From: Myxocyprinus asiaticus
Taxonomy: Eukaryota; Chordata; Actinopteri; Cypriniformes; Catostomidae
DNA: 64,000 bases
Direction of reading: 5' to 3'
NCBI RefSeq assembly: GCF_019703515.2
Contig: NC_059374.1
Coordinates: forward strand, 12,447,745-12,511,744
Part shown: positions 24,095 through 38,300 of the stretch, piece by piece
Layout of the letters: the number at the start of each line of letters is the position of its first letter
Position numbering within the stretch: position 1 is the first letter of the stretch
Made by a program: the position numbers and the translations under genes
The notes under the pieces: generated by a model
What the model saw: only the letters and a program-made list of their open reading frames with translations
What the model was told of the DNA's origin: nothing
Database searches by the model: none

Positions 24095-26060
24095 ATAGTT
24101 AAGAATAATAAATCTTTTATTGTGCATGGAACCGTCTGTAGATATCATGACTATACAGACACACTTTAGATACATATATATATATGATTATACATTTCCT
24201 ATCTGATAACGAATATTTTTAAAGTGATATGTCTGGTTGTATGTATACTATAACAAATTTTTGTTTTGGAATGTACGGTGTATGAGGTAACTGCAAACAT
24301 TAAAATTACGTAAAAATTGTCTCATTTTTTGTGCATATTTTATTGATTTTTTGTCGTTTTTCTTTCTCCCATGCACCAAACGTAGAAGCCTACTATGGTG
24401 GGGAGATGTTAAAATGGCACACTTTGCAATTACATTTTATCACTATCAAAAATAGGAATTTGAGATTTTTTCCTTCAATGACAAACAGAAGACATTTGCA
24501 GAATATCTATTAGACCAAATCATGTAATTCATTTTCAATCAAAGGTCCCTGCAAGGTACCTTGTGACAGCACTCATATGCCCATAACCAACCACAACACG
24601 AAACCCTATGACCGAATTGTCACACTGCCGTATTGCAGCACTGACAATCAGTCACGAGACTTTAACACAGAGAAAAAGGCAAAAATGTAAATTCACAGGA
24701 AGTACATGTAGGATTAACAGATTTCATTACTGCTGTTTGCATTTTCGGTTCTTGCACTTTTCTTAATTTCTCTGCCTGACAGAATTAACTTAAAGGTTTT
24801 CTTTTTATATAAAAAAATTAAGTTCAGATGTGTGATTCGAACGAGAAATCAAAGATATCTGAAAATTAATATTTAGTCCTATATTCAATCCTCTAGCGAT
24901 TACACCAAAAATAAAGGCTAACACAATGCGATAATTTGGTTTCTAAAACTAAAAAAGAACAAAAATAAAAAAAATCTGAGAAATTAAGAAAATACTATTT
25001 GACTTCAGAAAATAATGATTTTTGTTTGAATATACCATTTCAAAAACAAATTTTGTGGTACTACAATTTTAAAACAGCCAAAACACATGAAGGGCTTGCA
25101 CAACTGGATAACATATTCCATAAAACGCATCACAAGATCAAGACGCATTCAGTAAGTATTTTTTTTTTCTTCTCACTAAGGTGCAAAGGTAACGACTGAA
25201 GGAAAGGTATCCGAGAAGCGTACATTGTTTGTGCTGAACGACAATATTTTGGAGCTAAGCAGCTGCTTGATTGTAAAAACAAGCTACAGTATACGTACAT
25301 GAAGGTAAAAATAACTATTAAGCTGAGTTAGTTTGGTATTCATAGTCTTACTCCCCCATACTAAGCCAGAATCTCAATGAACACGTCCTCTTGTCATACT
25401 GTACAAAAATATACTAACATATCTCTAGTTATTTTTGCATCCTTTACACATTCTGAACATCAAAAAAGTTCTGAGGAAAGTGCTAATCCAACATTCGCTA
25501 ATTCCAGCGGTATCTGTCTCGCCTCCCTTATTTCGTAGACATTATCTCCCAGAGATCGCCCGAGACCCCCGGAGTGCCTTCTCCCATGTGATTACGGGAA
25601 AGAGATTCCCCCTTCTCCTACAGCGTGGTCACTGGCCCTCAGTCCCAGGCCCAAGATAGCAAACTGGTGAGTGGCCACCGAGCTAGCTTTGGAAAACTGA
25701 TCGAAACTAAAATGATACGTATAAATAACATAAAGACTACAGCTACACAAATAAATGAAAGTGGTACAGTGAGTATGCGATGAGCGTTAAGTTTCACTGC
25801 AGATCCTTCAATAATCGCCCTCCAACTCCGACGCAAGGAAACAGCGTTTTTTTTCCGACAGCATGCGTAGAGAGAAAGAAGGGACAGCAAAGAGCGAAAA
25901 AGATAGAACGATAGAGTAAGTGAAGTAATTTTACAACTTTATCGCAATCTTTCCCTTCGCGTGGCTCCTTGCCAGTACAAAAAAAAAAAACAAAACAAAA
26001 AAAACAAACAAAAAAAACAGTTTGTTTGGACAATATAATGCAGCCTCAGAGCGCTATGGC
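24095..26060 (-). other. fndc3a: Probable fndc3a 3' UTR
   Basis: About 2 kb of AT-rich sequence follows the stop codon without a splice-like break. A minus-strand AATAAA (plus-strand tttatt at 24116-24121) gives a plausible polyadenylation point about 10-25 nt further on. An alternative is a shorter UTR using an earlier signal. An A-rich run lies at 25979-26020. Confidence 0.45.
24116..24121 (-). promoter_or_regulatory. Candidate polyadenylation signal of fndc3a
   Basis: AATAAA on the minus strand, 1.94 kb after the fndc3a stop. Confidence 0.4.
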
Positions 26061-26375
26061 TCATTCGATGACAAAGTACTGGATGGCGACCGCGATGAGG
26101 ATGGAGGTCACGGCCAACAGGGCGATGATAAGAAAAGAAAATTGTTCGTCCGTCAGGCTGCGTTTTGGCTTCTGGGCTTCGGTGGCTTTGGACCCGGTGG
26201 CACTGGAGGCCCCAGGCGTGTCAACGCGAGGTGGGAGCAGGATGACGGTGGAGCTGTAGGGGCCGACGATTTCGGGAGCATCCTGGCACTGGCGGATGGC
26301 GCAGACGCGGAAACGGTACTCCGTGGATAAGCTCAAGCTGGGGAGCTGGAAGGAGGTGGCCGAGCCCTTGTAGAT
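26061..26375 (-). CDS. fndc3a: fndc3a last exon: FN3-9 end and membrane anchor
   Basis: 315 bp. '[20 protein letters not shown]', '[12 protein letters not shown]', a Pro/Ser/Thr linker, then the hydrophobic anchor and TGA. Confidence 0.9.
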   Translation of the reverse strand: MYKGSATSFQLPSLSLSTEYRFRVCAIRQCQDAPEIVGPYSSTVILLPPRVDTPGASSATGSKATEAQKPKRSLTDEQFSFLIIALLAVTSILIAVAIQYFVIE

Positions 26376-29300
26376 CTGAGTAGATTTGAGACAAAAAGAG
26401 AGAGAACGCAGCGGTCACATATTGCGTTTGTAAAATTGCGTTAAACTTACAAACATCTGTTTAATGAATTCATTTATGTAAGTTCTCAATCTCCTATACC
26501 CATAAAATTAACTCAACATCAAATAATATTTTATGTTATAATGTGTATAACTAGACTTAGTATAGAATAATAACTACATAAAAAAAATCATTACAGAGGC
26601 ATTTTTTTTGCCCAACATTTAGAATTTCAGGGGCATTTCAGTCAATTTTGGTGGCATTTTTTGCCCCAAGCCCCATTTAATTTCTGACCCTTTAATCACC
26701 GATGACACTGTTTTAAGTAGAGTTCAACAGGACTGGATTGGCACAGGAGCAAAAGCAAAATAAACCAAATAAAATTACATTACATTCTTATAATAATTTA
26801 ACCATACGGGTGGTATGCACTCATGATGGCCTAACGAACGTCGAGATTTTCACTAAAAAATGACTTCAGTTTCAGGTTGTAAATTGCAAATTTAAGTTCT
26901 TGAGAATTATATTACCTTATTTGCCGAAAGGTTGTTCATATGACAACGTGAGGTTAAAAATGCACATTTGGAACAGTTTTGTTGTAATACAATGTATGTA
27001 CTGTATATGATAGGACATTACAAATTCATACCATGCATATGTTGGGCAATTCCACAGAAATGTCAAGCACATCATGGAAAAATAAAACGTTCGAACCAAA
27101 AAGTCTGTATTACATTGGTATAATGGAAAATGCTGTCCGGACCGCTAGAGGGCGCCGCTTGCTCACACAGCGCGGACTGAAGCCTGACTGAAACGCTGAA
27201 GCAGAGTATATTTTAAAATGCAGCCTTTTAAGGTTTAGTAATAGAACATGGCCATATTGTCATCAGTCTTAAAGGAATAGTTCACCCCAAAATGGAAATT
27301 CTCTCATCATTTACTCACCTTTATGCCATCCCGGATGTGTATGACTTTCTTTGTTTTAGCAGAACACAAATGAAGATTTTAGAAGAATATCTCAGCTCTT
27401 TTGGTCCATAGTGAATGGGAATAGCAAGTGAATGGGTGACACAATTTTGAATCTCTAAAAATCACTTAGGTCAGCATAAAAGTGATCCATATAACACCAG
27501 TGGTTAAATCAATGACTTTAGAAGCAATTTGATAGGTGTGGGTGAGATACATCAATATTTAAGTAAATTTTTACAAGAAAATTCTCCTCCCTGTACAGTC
27601 AATCTACACTTTAACTTTCACATTCTTCTTCTTGTGTTTTTGATGATTCACATTCTTTATGCATATGCCCCCTACTGGGCAGGGAGAAGAATTACAAGCA
27701 AAAATGGACTTGAATATTAATCTGTTTCTCACCCAAACCTATCATATCACTCCGTAAAATAAGGACTTAACCACTGGAGTCATATGGATTACTTTTATGC
27801 TGTCTTTGTGCTTTTTGGAGCGTCAAAATGTTGGCACCCACTCATTTGCATTGTGAGGACCTACAGAGCTAAGATATTCTTTTAAAAATCTTAATTTGTA
27901 TTTTGCAGAAGAAAAGTCATATACATCTGGGATGGCATGAGGGTGAATGATGAGAGAATTTTCATTTTCGGGTGAACTATCCCTTTAATTCAATCAATCA
28001 TGCAGCCTTAATGGATATCATACTAATGTCTCAGATGTCAAAGTCTGCTGGTTTCAAAGCGTTTTGGATACTTTCCCTCATAATGGAGCCTATAGGTAAG
28101 CGCCACATTCACAACTGTCATGTTCGTTTACAAGAAAGAATAAAAATGAAATTACATGTTCTTAGGAATGCCAACCTTTCTACAAATTATGGCTATTATT
28201 ATTTCTGAATTGTGCATTTGAATTCACAGAAATTTTACATAGTGTGTTACTAATTAATTATAAATCAACCATCGTTTTTTCATATAAGCATTTTCATGCT
28301 TATGCTGATGGCTATAATTTTGGTAAAGACATTGGTGCATCCCTAGTAATTTAATACAAAACATTTTTGTATATAAATCATAAAATTTGCCATTGCATTA
28401 ATTCTGGTTAGAAAAATGGTTACAAATCTATTCAAATAGAATAAAGTCACGCACACTTGGACACGTGAGTTGGGCTGCATCGACACACACACAGAAGCCT
28501 TCGACGTGCCCGCAATCTCCCACAGAGTCTCTCAGCAGGAGAGAGACTGATTTACCCTTCCATTACACAGTCATTTCGCTCATTTCTAGTCACACCACAG
28601 ACAGCTGACAGCAGTGTGCTTTTGAAGTAAAATCAAACAGTTCTGTTGAGTCGAGTCTGACATTAGAGGGTGTGATAATATTTTTAGTGACAATCACTAT
28701 TAGGACTTCAACACTATTACTATGGATAAGTGGGTCAGCTCTTTACCTGAACCTCCAACGGGCACCTTAGGGCCCACATTAAAATAAAAAATTAAAAGTT
28801 TGTCATCATGTACTGAACTGTATGTTGTTCCAAACCCATATAACTTTGTCTTTCATTGAATAGAAAAGGAGATATTTAGCTAAATGTCTAAGTTGCTCTT
28901 TGTCATACGACGAAAATGGATGGTGATTCACAAAAGGACCAAAAAACAAACAAACCCCCCCCCCCCCCCAAAAAGTACGATAAAGCACTTTTCTGAAAAA
29001 AATAAAAAATAAAAATAAAAATAATAATAATAATAATAATAATTTGAAGCTGCCGTCACCATAGCTCTCAAATTGTATTCATGCTTGTGTGCATTCAAAC
29101 AGGGTATCTCAAGATGCGTTTCACCAGGTTTGAAATTAATGTCAAATATCACTGGTTCTCATGCATTCGGTGACCAAACGCAACGTGTTTAAATTTTTTG
29201 AATTGAATTCATCGTGAATGAAATTTCAGAGCTATAGCAGAGCGACAGCATTTTAACAGCTTAAAATACGGTCGGTTCCTCAGATAAAGCTATCGTATGG

Positions 29301-32300
29301 CTTCAGAAGACTTGAAATATAGAGCAAGAGTCATTATGGTGTTTTTATGTTCTTTTTGGAGCATGACAGCAACAGTTTCTATTTACTTTCACTGTAATGG
29401 AAAAGAGCTTCTAGGGACATTCTTCTTAACATCTATGTGTTGTCAAGAAAGAAAGGGTTTGGAACGAAATGAGGGTGAGTAAATTATGATAATTTTTTGG
29501 GGGTCAAAATTCATGTGCGCTGTGAGAGAAGCTCGTTCACAGTGGAGAACATGCATTGTTTAGTGCTAAAAACAACACATTTCTCCTCATGTGTTCCGCA
29601 TTAGAAAGAAAGTCATACAGGTTTGGAACGACATGCGGGTGAGTAAATTATGAAAGAATTTTCAATCAGGAGTGAACTATTCCTTAATTCAAAAAATAAC
29701 TTTCTACAACCTGTTCTCATGTTTTTCTATCCTATGTTTTGTCCTTCTTAACATTATGGTGGTCTTGCTAAACAGCGATTATCAAAGCCATTATCAAAAC
29801 ATATGATGACAGCTTAAAGAGCATGCACAACAACAAGACATATTTCAGTGGCAAGATTTGATTTGGCTCTCACATTAAGTGTAATCACTGTCACTAAGCC
29901 ATACGCTAATTTGATCAGCATTATGCTGTAATAGTATTCATTCGTACAGCTGGACCAAACACCTGCCATCTGTCAGTGTCATGACCTCAGTACACTTGTG
30001 TTCACACATAAATGGGGACCTAAATTTGAGACACTTTGGCCCCTTAGTCAATAGGAACGTTTCAATCGATATATTTAACAAATAATAATAATAAAAAAAA
30101 TTAAAAAAAATAAAAAGATTCTGCAGTAAAATCAGTTTTTGGTGTTTGGTGAGCAGTTTTCCACAGAATTAAGGGAGTCGCACACCAGACACATATAGCA
30201 GGCAACATGGCGCGTTCTAAAATTCAAAACAATTGTTTTCTATGAATGTATGCACACCACAGCCGACAGATACCGAGCGCCCAGCTATGACTCTGGAGGC
30301 TACTCAAAAGTCTGCAGCGCCATGGAGTGCCATTCACATTGTTTTCTGATAAATTGTGTATATGTATCTTTCATGGAGCCTACACAATGTATTTTCAGTT
30401 ACAAGTCTTTTTGTGGTTTGACAGCTTCAATGAATCCTATTCAACAGAAAGTGCATAATAAACGTCGCCATTTCTAATCGTTCAGTTTGCGCAGTTGCAC
30501 CGGTTTCATACACTAACCTGCAAACTCATCAACATCACTTTGTTCATTCTTGAAGTACAAAAACCTTCAGAACATTTGTGTGTGTAGTGACTAGATTCAC
30601 AACTTTGGAATGCCACCTGCATCACACTGACACATCCTGTGTGTGATACGTGTGCCTTGTCCTACCCGCGATCCGGTGTGGCGCTTCTTGTCCGGTATGC
30701 GGCTTTAGTGGTGTTTGCTAATTTGGCATGTAATTCATCCCACACAATTTACGCTAAAGAAATGAATGTTACCTCAAACCATGCGGCTTGTTGAGGAGAG
30801 CTGTGCTATTACTTTTCTAAGAGATCAGACTAGATGATTTTCACCTAGTCGACGATAAAAATAGACTTAAGCCCAAAGTACACTTCGATTTTGGTGCGAA
30901 CGCTCAGCGTCTGCGTACAGCCGAATGCAAGCCTGTCAAAGTATACTCTATTTGGCGCATGCGCGCTACGACTGCCGAGATGCCAGACAATTTCTCTTCA
31001 GGAGTTTAGACCCATAAAGATGTCTTTATATTCCTTCAGACTCAAGTTATACAAATGCAGGTATCTCCTGACCTCCTCTCACACACACTCTTGACGTGCA
31101 TATCTACTGTTGTTGTTTTTACCTTCGTCACCTGATATTTACCGGCGATTATATCTTCTACTTGTGTTGCTTTGTGACAGCAATGGCACAAATGTGAGTA
31201 CTCCCACCTTGTGGATCCACTAATTTGTGCAAATATTTCCAGGCACATGCGCAGTCCCATTACGAATAAAACAATTAATAAATAAATAAATCGGCCTGCA
31301 TGCGTTCAGTGCGCGAGCACTCTGCTGATGACGAGATTTGCGTCACGCGTCCTGTGTATGTTCGTGTCTTGCCGAAGTATAATTTAGGCTTCAAGGCCCA
31401 GATATACTTCATATGAAATCGAAGAGCGAATGGGTATGACGTCAATTAGAACACAATCTGGCCAAAAAGGTGTTTTTGCATTCGTTTTCGGTGGTTCATA
31501 ACAGCTCGCCTGGGCGAACTTAGGAAAACTTCTTTCTGGCTGCTAAACACCTTCTTGCTGCCATTGGTCCATGTCACCGGTAGGTGTGACCTGGAACTCC
31601 ACCTACTACTTTGTTTACGTTTTTCAGTCTATATTCAATGTGAACACACCGGCATGCAAGACCATGCCATGTGATTTATTTTGTTTTGTTTAAATAGTCT
31701 ACAAAAGGAATCAAATCTACTCAAATACTCTCAAGTGCCCATTCACTCATGTCCCATCTGCAGCGAAAGACATTCACACATCATATCATCATTCTTTTTT
31801 CTGTATTTTGCCCAATTATTACTCTTTTATACACCCATCTTTGCAGTAGTATCAGTGTCATCATAAATTACAATAACTTTGCTGCATATTGTGGCCACAT
31901 ATAGTGTGTTAGCGCATTAGCGTCATGAATTCAGGATTTAAACAAGACAAATTAAACATTATCTACTGCATATATATTACTTTATATCATCATCGAGTGG
32001 TTAAAACAGCTTCTTTTACTGACCTCATGTGAATTCTACTCATAGGAGGCATAAAGTTTTTGATAACACATTTTAATGCCACATTAGTTAAGATTTGACA
32101 TGTAGCGTCCTCATATTTAAACGCACTTCTAAACGCATCCCATCTCTGAATGTTCACAAACAGTAAACCTTTGCTCGGCTGTTTAGAACTTTTTACCCCT
32201 GAACGAAGAACGAAGAGGAACTTCTCCGGAAGTATATTGGGGGCTTTACATTGAAGGAGGCACCTGAACCATATCAAGGGAATAGAATATAATTTAGACT

Positions 32301-35300
32301 TGGGGTTGGCTCTTTTGACTTACACCAGTAAAGAACAGACCAAAACACCCTAGAAACCACATAGCAACACCATAGCATTGTGGCAGCAAGTTCTGCACAA
32401 CACAGAAACCAGAAACGGTTCAAATGTAGTTCTACAGAACTGTGGTGATTTAAGGGCTGTTGATTTATGGTGTTAATTTAGCGTGATTAATAATATGAAA
32501 AATAACTTGTTAAAAAAAATGTATTAATTAAAACACAATTTATTTTGCCCCAGACCTGTATGTAAATTCTGTAAAAAGGAATGTTTATACCATCGGAGCA
32601 ATTTAAGCTTGATGTTTTTGCAAATCTGTGGCAGAAGGGGGCAGTCAGTGCGAGTCACGCTGTACAGGCAACACACCTCTTCAAACCAACAAGAGCAGAC
32701 ATCACAGTCCACAGACTGGACCGAGCACAAACGAATGCCGGGATCTCAAGATGTGTTTACAAAGTTTCAAACTACATTTAACTTGACACAGCGTCCTAAA
32801 AACATAGCACTTATGACTAGAGATGCTGAAAACTGGTGAGACACGATGCCAAAAACTGAGATGCTCCAAAAGTGTCCATCTGACGCATAAGTACATAGAC
32901 CCAAAATGACAAAAAACAGAATTAAGCCAATAGCAGGGTTATGTTCAATTATATGGACATAAAACAACATTTGGACTTTTAAAGCCAATTTTCGTATTGT
33001 GTAAATGCTTTACTTGTCTGCTGCCACAATATATGGATAGGTTCTCAATTATAATACTTATATATAATATTTATGATTATTGTATACCAAATTACATTTT
33101 TGGGGGGCATTTCTCAGTAAATATTGATTCTATTGATCGAAAATGGTAATCGATTGACAGTCCTAGTTTTTACATGCAGATGATACAGTGTGATGTACGT
33201 ACCTGTTTGAACTCAGAATTTCCCTGCATGCATTGCAAACAGTAGATGACTGGATCTCCCTTCATGGGTGGCAGTGTCTCCCAGTTCACCTCACATGACT
33301 CATCCACACGCTCCACACGAGGAGCTGAACACACACACACACACAAATACACACAGATGAACACATAATCAGAGAACAAACTGAAAAAAATTGAGAAGAA
33401 ATCAGAGGCAAAAAGCTTTAGTATCAAACCGAAGAACACTAAATGTATTCTGTAGGATGTTGTGGCTGCTTTCGCTAATGCCTTTTTAATTTATAATAAT
33501 TGATTTCCCATCTGAGTGCAAGGCTGATAGATCAACTGTAACAAAGGCTGTCATATGCAAATAAGTGCTGTGCAATTGCTTTGATTTTATTCGCATAAAT
33601 TACATCCCCTATAAAGAGTAAGACTTACAATATAAACAAAACAAATATGATATAATCTTTCTCGACAGCATCTGTTATAATTTGGTCTCGTACTTCAGTA
33701 AAAGCAGCTACAATAGAACCGGTGTACGCTTGCCATACTTCCAAATTTTGTCTAAAAATAGAATATTCCTGTATGTTTCCGCATGATATGGGTTGATGTG
33801 GTACCTTTGAGGGGTGCAGGTGGAGAGCGGGGGGTGGTAAAGGTGTAAACAGTGGAGAAGGGCCCCTCGCCCGCTTCGTTAAAGGCCTGGATGCGAAACG
33901 TGTACGAGGTAGACTCATTTAGCCTCTGCACTTTGTGAGTGTGACAAGGTCCTTTATACAAGGATATAAACCTTCAGAGAGAGAAAAAGACAGAGATAAC
34001 ATATTGTTAACTGAGCTGAACTCTATAAAGACTCCACAATATTACAATCCTACAACAACAAGACTGAAATGGGCATTTTTTTCTTCATAACAGACACAAG
34101 GTTATTCTCTGTATTTGGGTTTCCATGGTTTTTCATGCTAAAAAAAAAAATTTGACAAATGACTAATATGTGTCTGTCAACTTGCACAATTAATAAATCA
34201 TTCTACTTAGCAGTTAAAGTTAATACATTAACATACTATAAAGTATCAAGTGATGTCTTCCATGTTAATTGGAGTTTTCCCTTACTAGTAAAATTAAAGG
34301 AATATTACAGGTTAAATTCAATTTATGCTCTCTCAACAACATCTGTTGCATGCTGTCCATTAGCACAGAAAATTATTTACACACAAAAAAAGTGTGTGCA
34401 CACAAATGCACTTAAAATGGAATTCTAAGGGGAAACCATTTAACACTGTATAACTGTCAATACATTTTTTGGTTTGTTTAAACAAACTGAGGTATGAGTT
34501 AATATTTTCTGTGATAATCAACAGCATTCCACAGATACTGTCAATAGAGTAAAACTTGAATTTAACCCAGAATATTGCTTTAAACAGCAAACATGGTCTA
34601 ATTGGCTGTGATTTGGTTGCTTAACACCAGCATTTTGCTTTCATGAAGACAGAAAAAGCACTAGACAGTGGAAACTTGCCATGTCATGCCTGGTAAAGAC
34701 AGGTTGTGAAGTATGGAAAGAAAGAAAGAGAGAAAGAAAGAAAGAATGAAAGAAAAAGAGCTTGAGAAAGCATGAAAGAAAGCATAAGTGCAAAAGAAAG
34801 AGTGTGAAATCATGAAAGTGTGAAAGAAAGATTGAAAGACAATACAAAAGAAAAAAGCGCATGAGCAAAAGAAAGCACAAAAGACTGAAAGTGTGAAACA
34901 AAGATTAAAAAAAAACAGTGAAAGGCGAAAGAAATAGCAAACAAGAGATTGAAAACTTGAGTGTAAATGCGAAAGAAAAAGCGCAAAAGCAAGAAAGAGA
35001 GCAAAAGAGTGTAAAAGTGTGAAAGAGCACAAGAAAGCGCGAAAGAAAGAACAATAGCATGAAACAAAGAGCTGAAGACCATTAGAAAGTGCAAAAAGTG
35101 CAAAAGAAAACAAGCAAAAAAGATTCAAAGAAAACACAAAAGAACGACTGAAAGTGCGGAAGAAAGATCGTAAGCGCAAATGAAAAAGTGCAAAAGAAAG
35201 TGCGAAAGTGAGAGAGCAAAATAAAGTGTAAAAGTGCGAAAGAGCACAAGAAAGAGTGAGAGCACGAAAGATTGAAAGTGTGAAACAAAGAGCGAAAGAA

Positions 35301-38300
35301 AGACAATAAGAAAGCGTGAATGAAAAACCGCAAGAAAGCACAAAAGAAAAAGCACAAAAGATTGAAAGAGCAAAAAGACTGAAAGCGCTAAAGAAAGAAC
35401 ATAAGTGCAAAAGAAAAGTGCGTAAGAAGCTGATACCCCTGAGCAGCAGGCCACAAGCCAGGGAGCCGATTTGGCCGGAGAAGTGAAGGAAATTCGGCGA
35501 GAATTGTTGAATGGGTCAACAATGCTGACGAAGGTCCTTGCTGACTTGGAGGATCTTGCTGTAATAAGTCGATCGATCACTGCCATGGAGACGAAATTCA
35601 CAGAGGTGGTTACAAGAGTGGGGGATGTTAAGAAATGGATTGATTATCTGGAGTCATCGGAGAGGGAATTAGCTGCTAATCCACTAGCGACCAGGGTGGA
35701 TTTGGAGCGAGTCTGGGAACAGTTGGAGGATTTGGAGAATCGTAACCGGCGGAATAACGACCGAATTGTTGGAATTCCTGAGGACGAAGAAGGTCGGGAT
35801 ATGGTGAAATTCCTGGAAGGGCTCTTTCCGAGTCTGATCGACATGACATAGGCCATAAGCTGGAAATCGAGTGAGATCACAGGATTCCGGCTCGGCGATC
35901 CGCTGAGGGAGACAGGACCCGATCAATTCTGGCCAAATTTCTGAGATCATCCGATAAAGATCTTGTGTTACGTGAGGTGAGGAGTAAAGGAAGGCTTTCT
36001 CTGAAGAACCACAGCATTTTCTTGTTCCCAGACTTTGCGAATTCGACAAGAGAGAAACATGACCGATTCAAGGAATGCAAGAAACTCTTACATCAACGGA
36101 AGGTCGCTTTTGCACTGATTTTTACAGCCAAATTGAGAATAGATTCTAAGAATGTGATAGATTATAATAGATTCCCCATTATTGTTCTGTCTTGCCCTGG
36201 AACCATTAGCAGCCGCGATAAGAAAGGAAGATGATTTTCCAGGGGTGGTGGTGGGAGGTATGGCGCATTAGCTTCTGCTTTACGCAGATATTTTATTATT
36301 CATCTCCGACCCCACTAGATCTATGCCTTGCCTCCACAGAATTATTAATTCCTTTTCTAAGTTTTCAGGATACAGAGTCAATTGGTCTAAATCCGAAGCT
36401 TTGGCTCTGACAGCGTTCTGCCCAGTAACGGCTTTTCAGCCAGGTGCCTTCCAGTGGCCCAAACAGTGCATTAAGTATTTGGGCATTTTATTCCCCATCA
36501 AATTTGTCTGATTTAGTTAGAGTTAATTTTGACCTCTTAATAAAAAGTTAGTCGAGCAATGTGGGCAGGTGGGCTTCATTACATTTATCTATGATTGGGA
36601 AGGTTAATGTAATTAAAATGAATTGTATTCCAAAATTCAACTACCTGCTACAATCTCTCCTTGAAGATGTCCCCCTCTCTTATTTCAAGCAATTTGATAG
36701 CATAACGAAGTCCTTCATTTAGAATGGTAAACGTCCCAGATTACATTTCAAAAAGTTGCATAGGCCAGTTGACAAAGGTGGGCTAGGCCTACCCAAGATT
36801 TTGTTTTATTATTATGCATTTGGTCTCAGACATTTGGCTCATTGGTTGCTTCCACCTGAGAGAGCCCCTCCCTGGTTTTGTATTGAACAGGAAGTTCTTG
36901 CCCCTATTTTGCCATTGCAAAGCCTTTCTATTAAACTAACCGGAGAAGTTAAGTTACACCCCGTTAACTCGCATTTGCACGCGGTATGGACAAAAGTGTC
37001 CAGAGTGTTTAATTCGGACATTTATTTAAATGTAGCCTTGAGCATATGGCTGAACACAAAATGATGTATCAACAAGTCCCCTTTCTGCTGGTCAGAGTGA
37101 ATTGTGAGGGAGGTTAATACGCTCGGTGACCTGTATGAGAGTGGAGTGTTGAGATCCTTTGAAAATATGGTTCAACATTTTAGGATTCCCAGATCTCAGT
37201 TCTTTAGGTATTTACAGCTGCGCCACCTGATCTGTACTATTTTAGGGAGTAGCATACACCCCCCTAAAGCGGCAGATACTCTGGGAGAGGTGATTACTGC
37301 TTTTAGAAAAGGTCATGAGGCATCAGTGTATTACTCCCTGCTAATTCAGAGTCTGGGGGACGGAGCTTCAACTTCTTTCAAAAGAGTATGGGAGAAAGAT
37401 TTAAACTTGGTATTGGAGGAGGGAGTGTGGGCTAGGATTCTAAAAAAACATCAAGTCTACATCTAGAAATGTTTGGGGGGAGGGGTTTGATGTATATAAT
37501 TGATTCTGTATTTTATGTTGTGTTTGTCTTATAAATGGAATCAATACAAATTGTTAATAACAAAAGTGAGAAAGAAAGAAAGAGCGAAAGAAAGAAAAAT
37601 CTGCTAACCTCCCAATTTTATCCTCCATCTGGAGATGATACTGTAGGGAATCGGTGGATTGGGCCTTGCCCGGGCCATCGCCCCACTTGAGCCTGAGGGT
37701 CTGGTGACTGGAGGCGGTGCACTCCAGGCGTGGAGGGAGGGGTGGCAGTGGCTTGGTCTTCAGTTTAAAGGTGTGACTAAAGGGACCTGCGCCCAGACTG
37801 TTCAGAGCCTGGATCCTTATCCTGCAAACACACATTCACACTTAATTCACTAACAGCTGGCTTTAAAGTCGTAACCTATAGTCATACTTTAAATATGAAT
37901 GCACACATATGGTAACTCACCTTTTTTTTTTTTTTTGTGAACTATGCGTTAAGACAGAATTTACAGAAATATAGGTCAAAATGATTCATAAACTACAACC
38001 AGATAACTGTCCTTTACCAGAAAATGAATGATTCCTTTATAGAGGGCACATCAGCTGCAGCTATAGCTGTGATTCATGCGTGTACCTGTAAGTGGTGTCG
38101 GGTTGCAGGTTCTGGATGATATATTTGGTTACGGGTCCAGTGAGGATGGGCTGTCTCTCTCCCAGGTCGATCAGGTATGACATGATCTCCGCTCCGTGAC
38201 TGCATGGCGCCTCCCAGCGCAGCCCCAGGCAGGTGGACGGAGAGTAGAGGAGAGGCGAGGCCTCTTCATCCTCCTCCTCTTCCTCCTCCTCATCCTCGAC

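Larger units (their letters stand above)
26376..33202 (-). other. Last fndc3a intron (6.8 kb)
   Basis: Contains a TTAA MITE, a larger related element, simple repeats and two adjacent TIR elements, annotated separately. The remainder (26.4-27.2, 28.0-28.8, 29.7-30.8 kb) shows no gene. Confidence 0.7.

Noticed and set aside
24331..25199. Short plus-strand frames in the fndc3a 3' region
   Set aside because: No domain or codon structure; AT-rich UTR-like sequence.
25969..26330. Plus-strand frames over the last fndc3a exon
   Set aside because: Antisense shadows of the FN3-9 and anchor coding sequence.
34661..35410. 249-codon Phe/Ser/Leu-rich frame on the minus strand
   Set aside because: A translation of the GAAA tract complement, with similar frames in the other registers.
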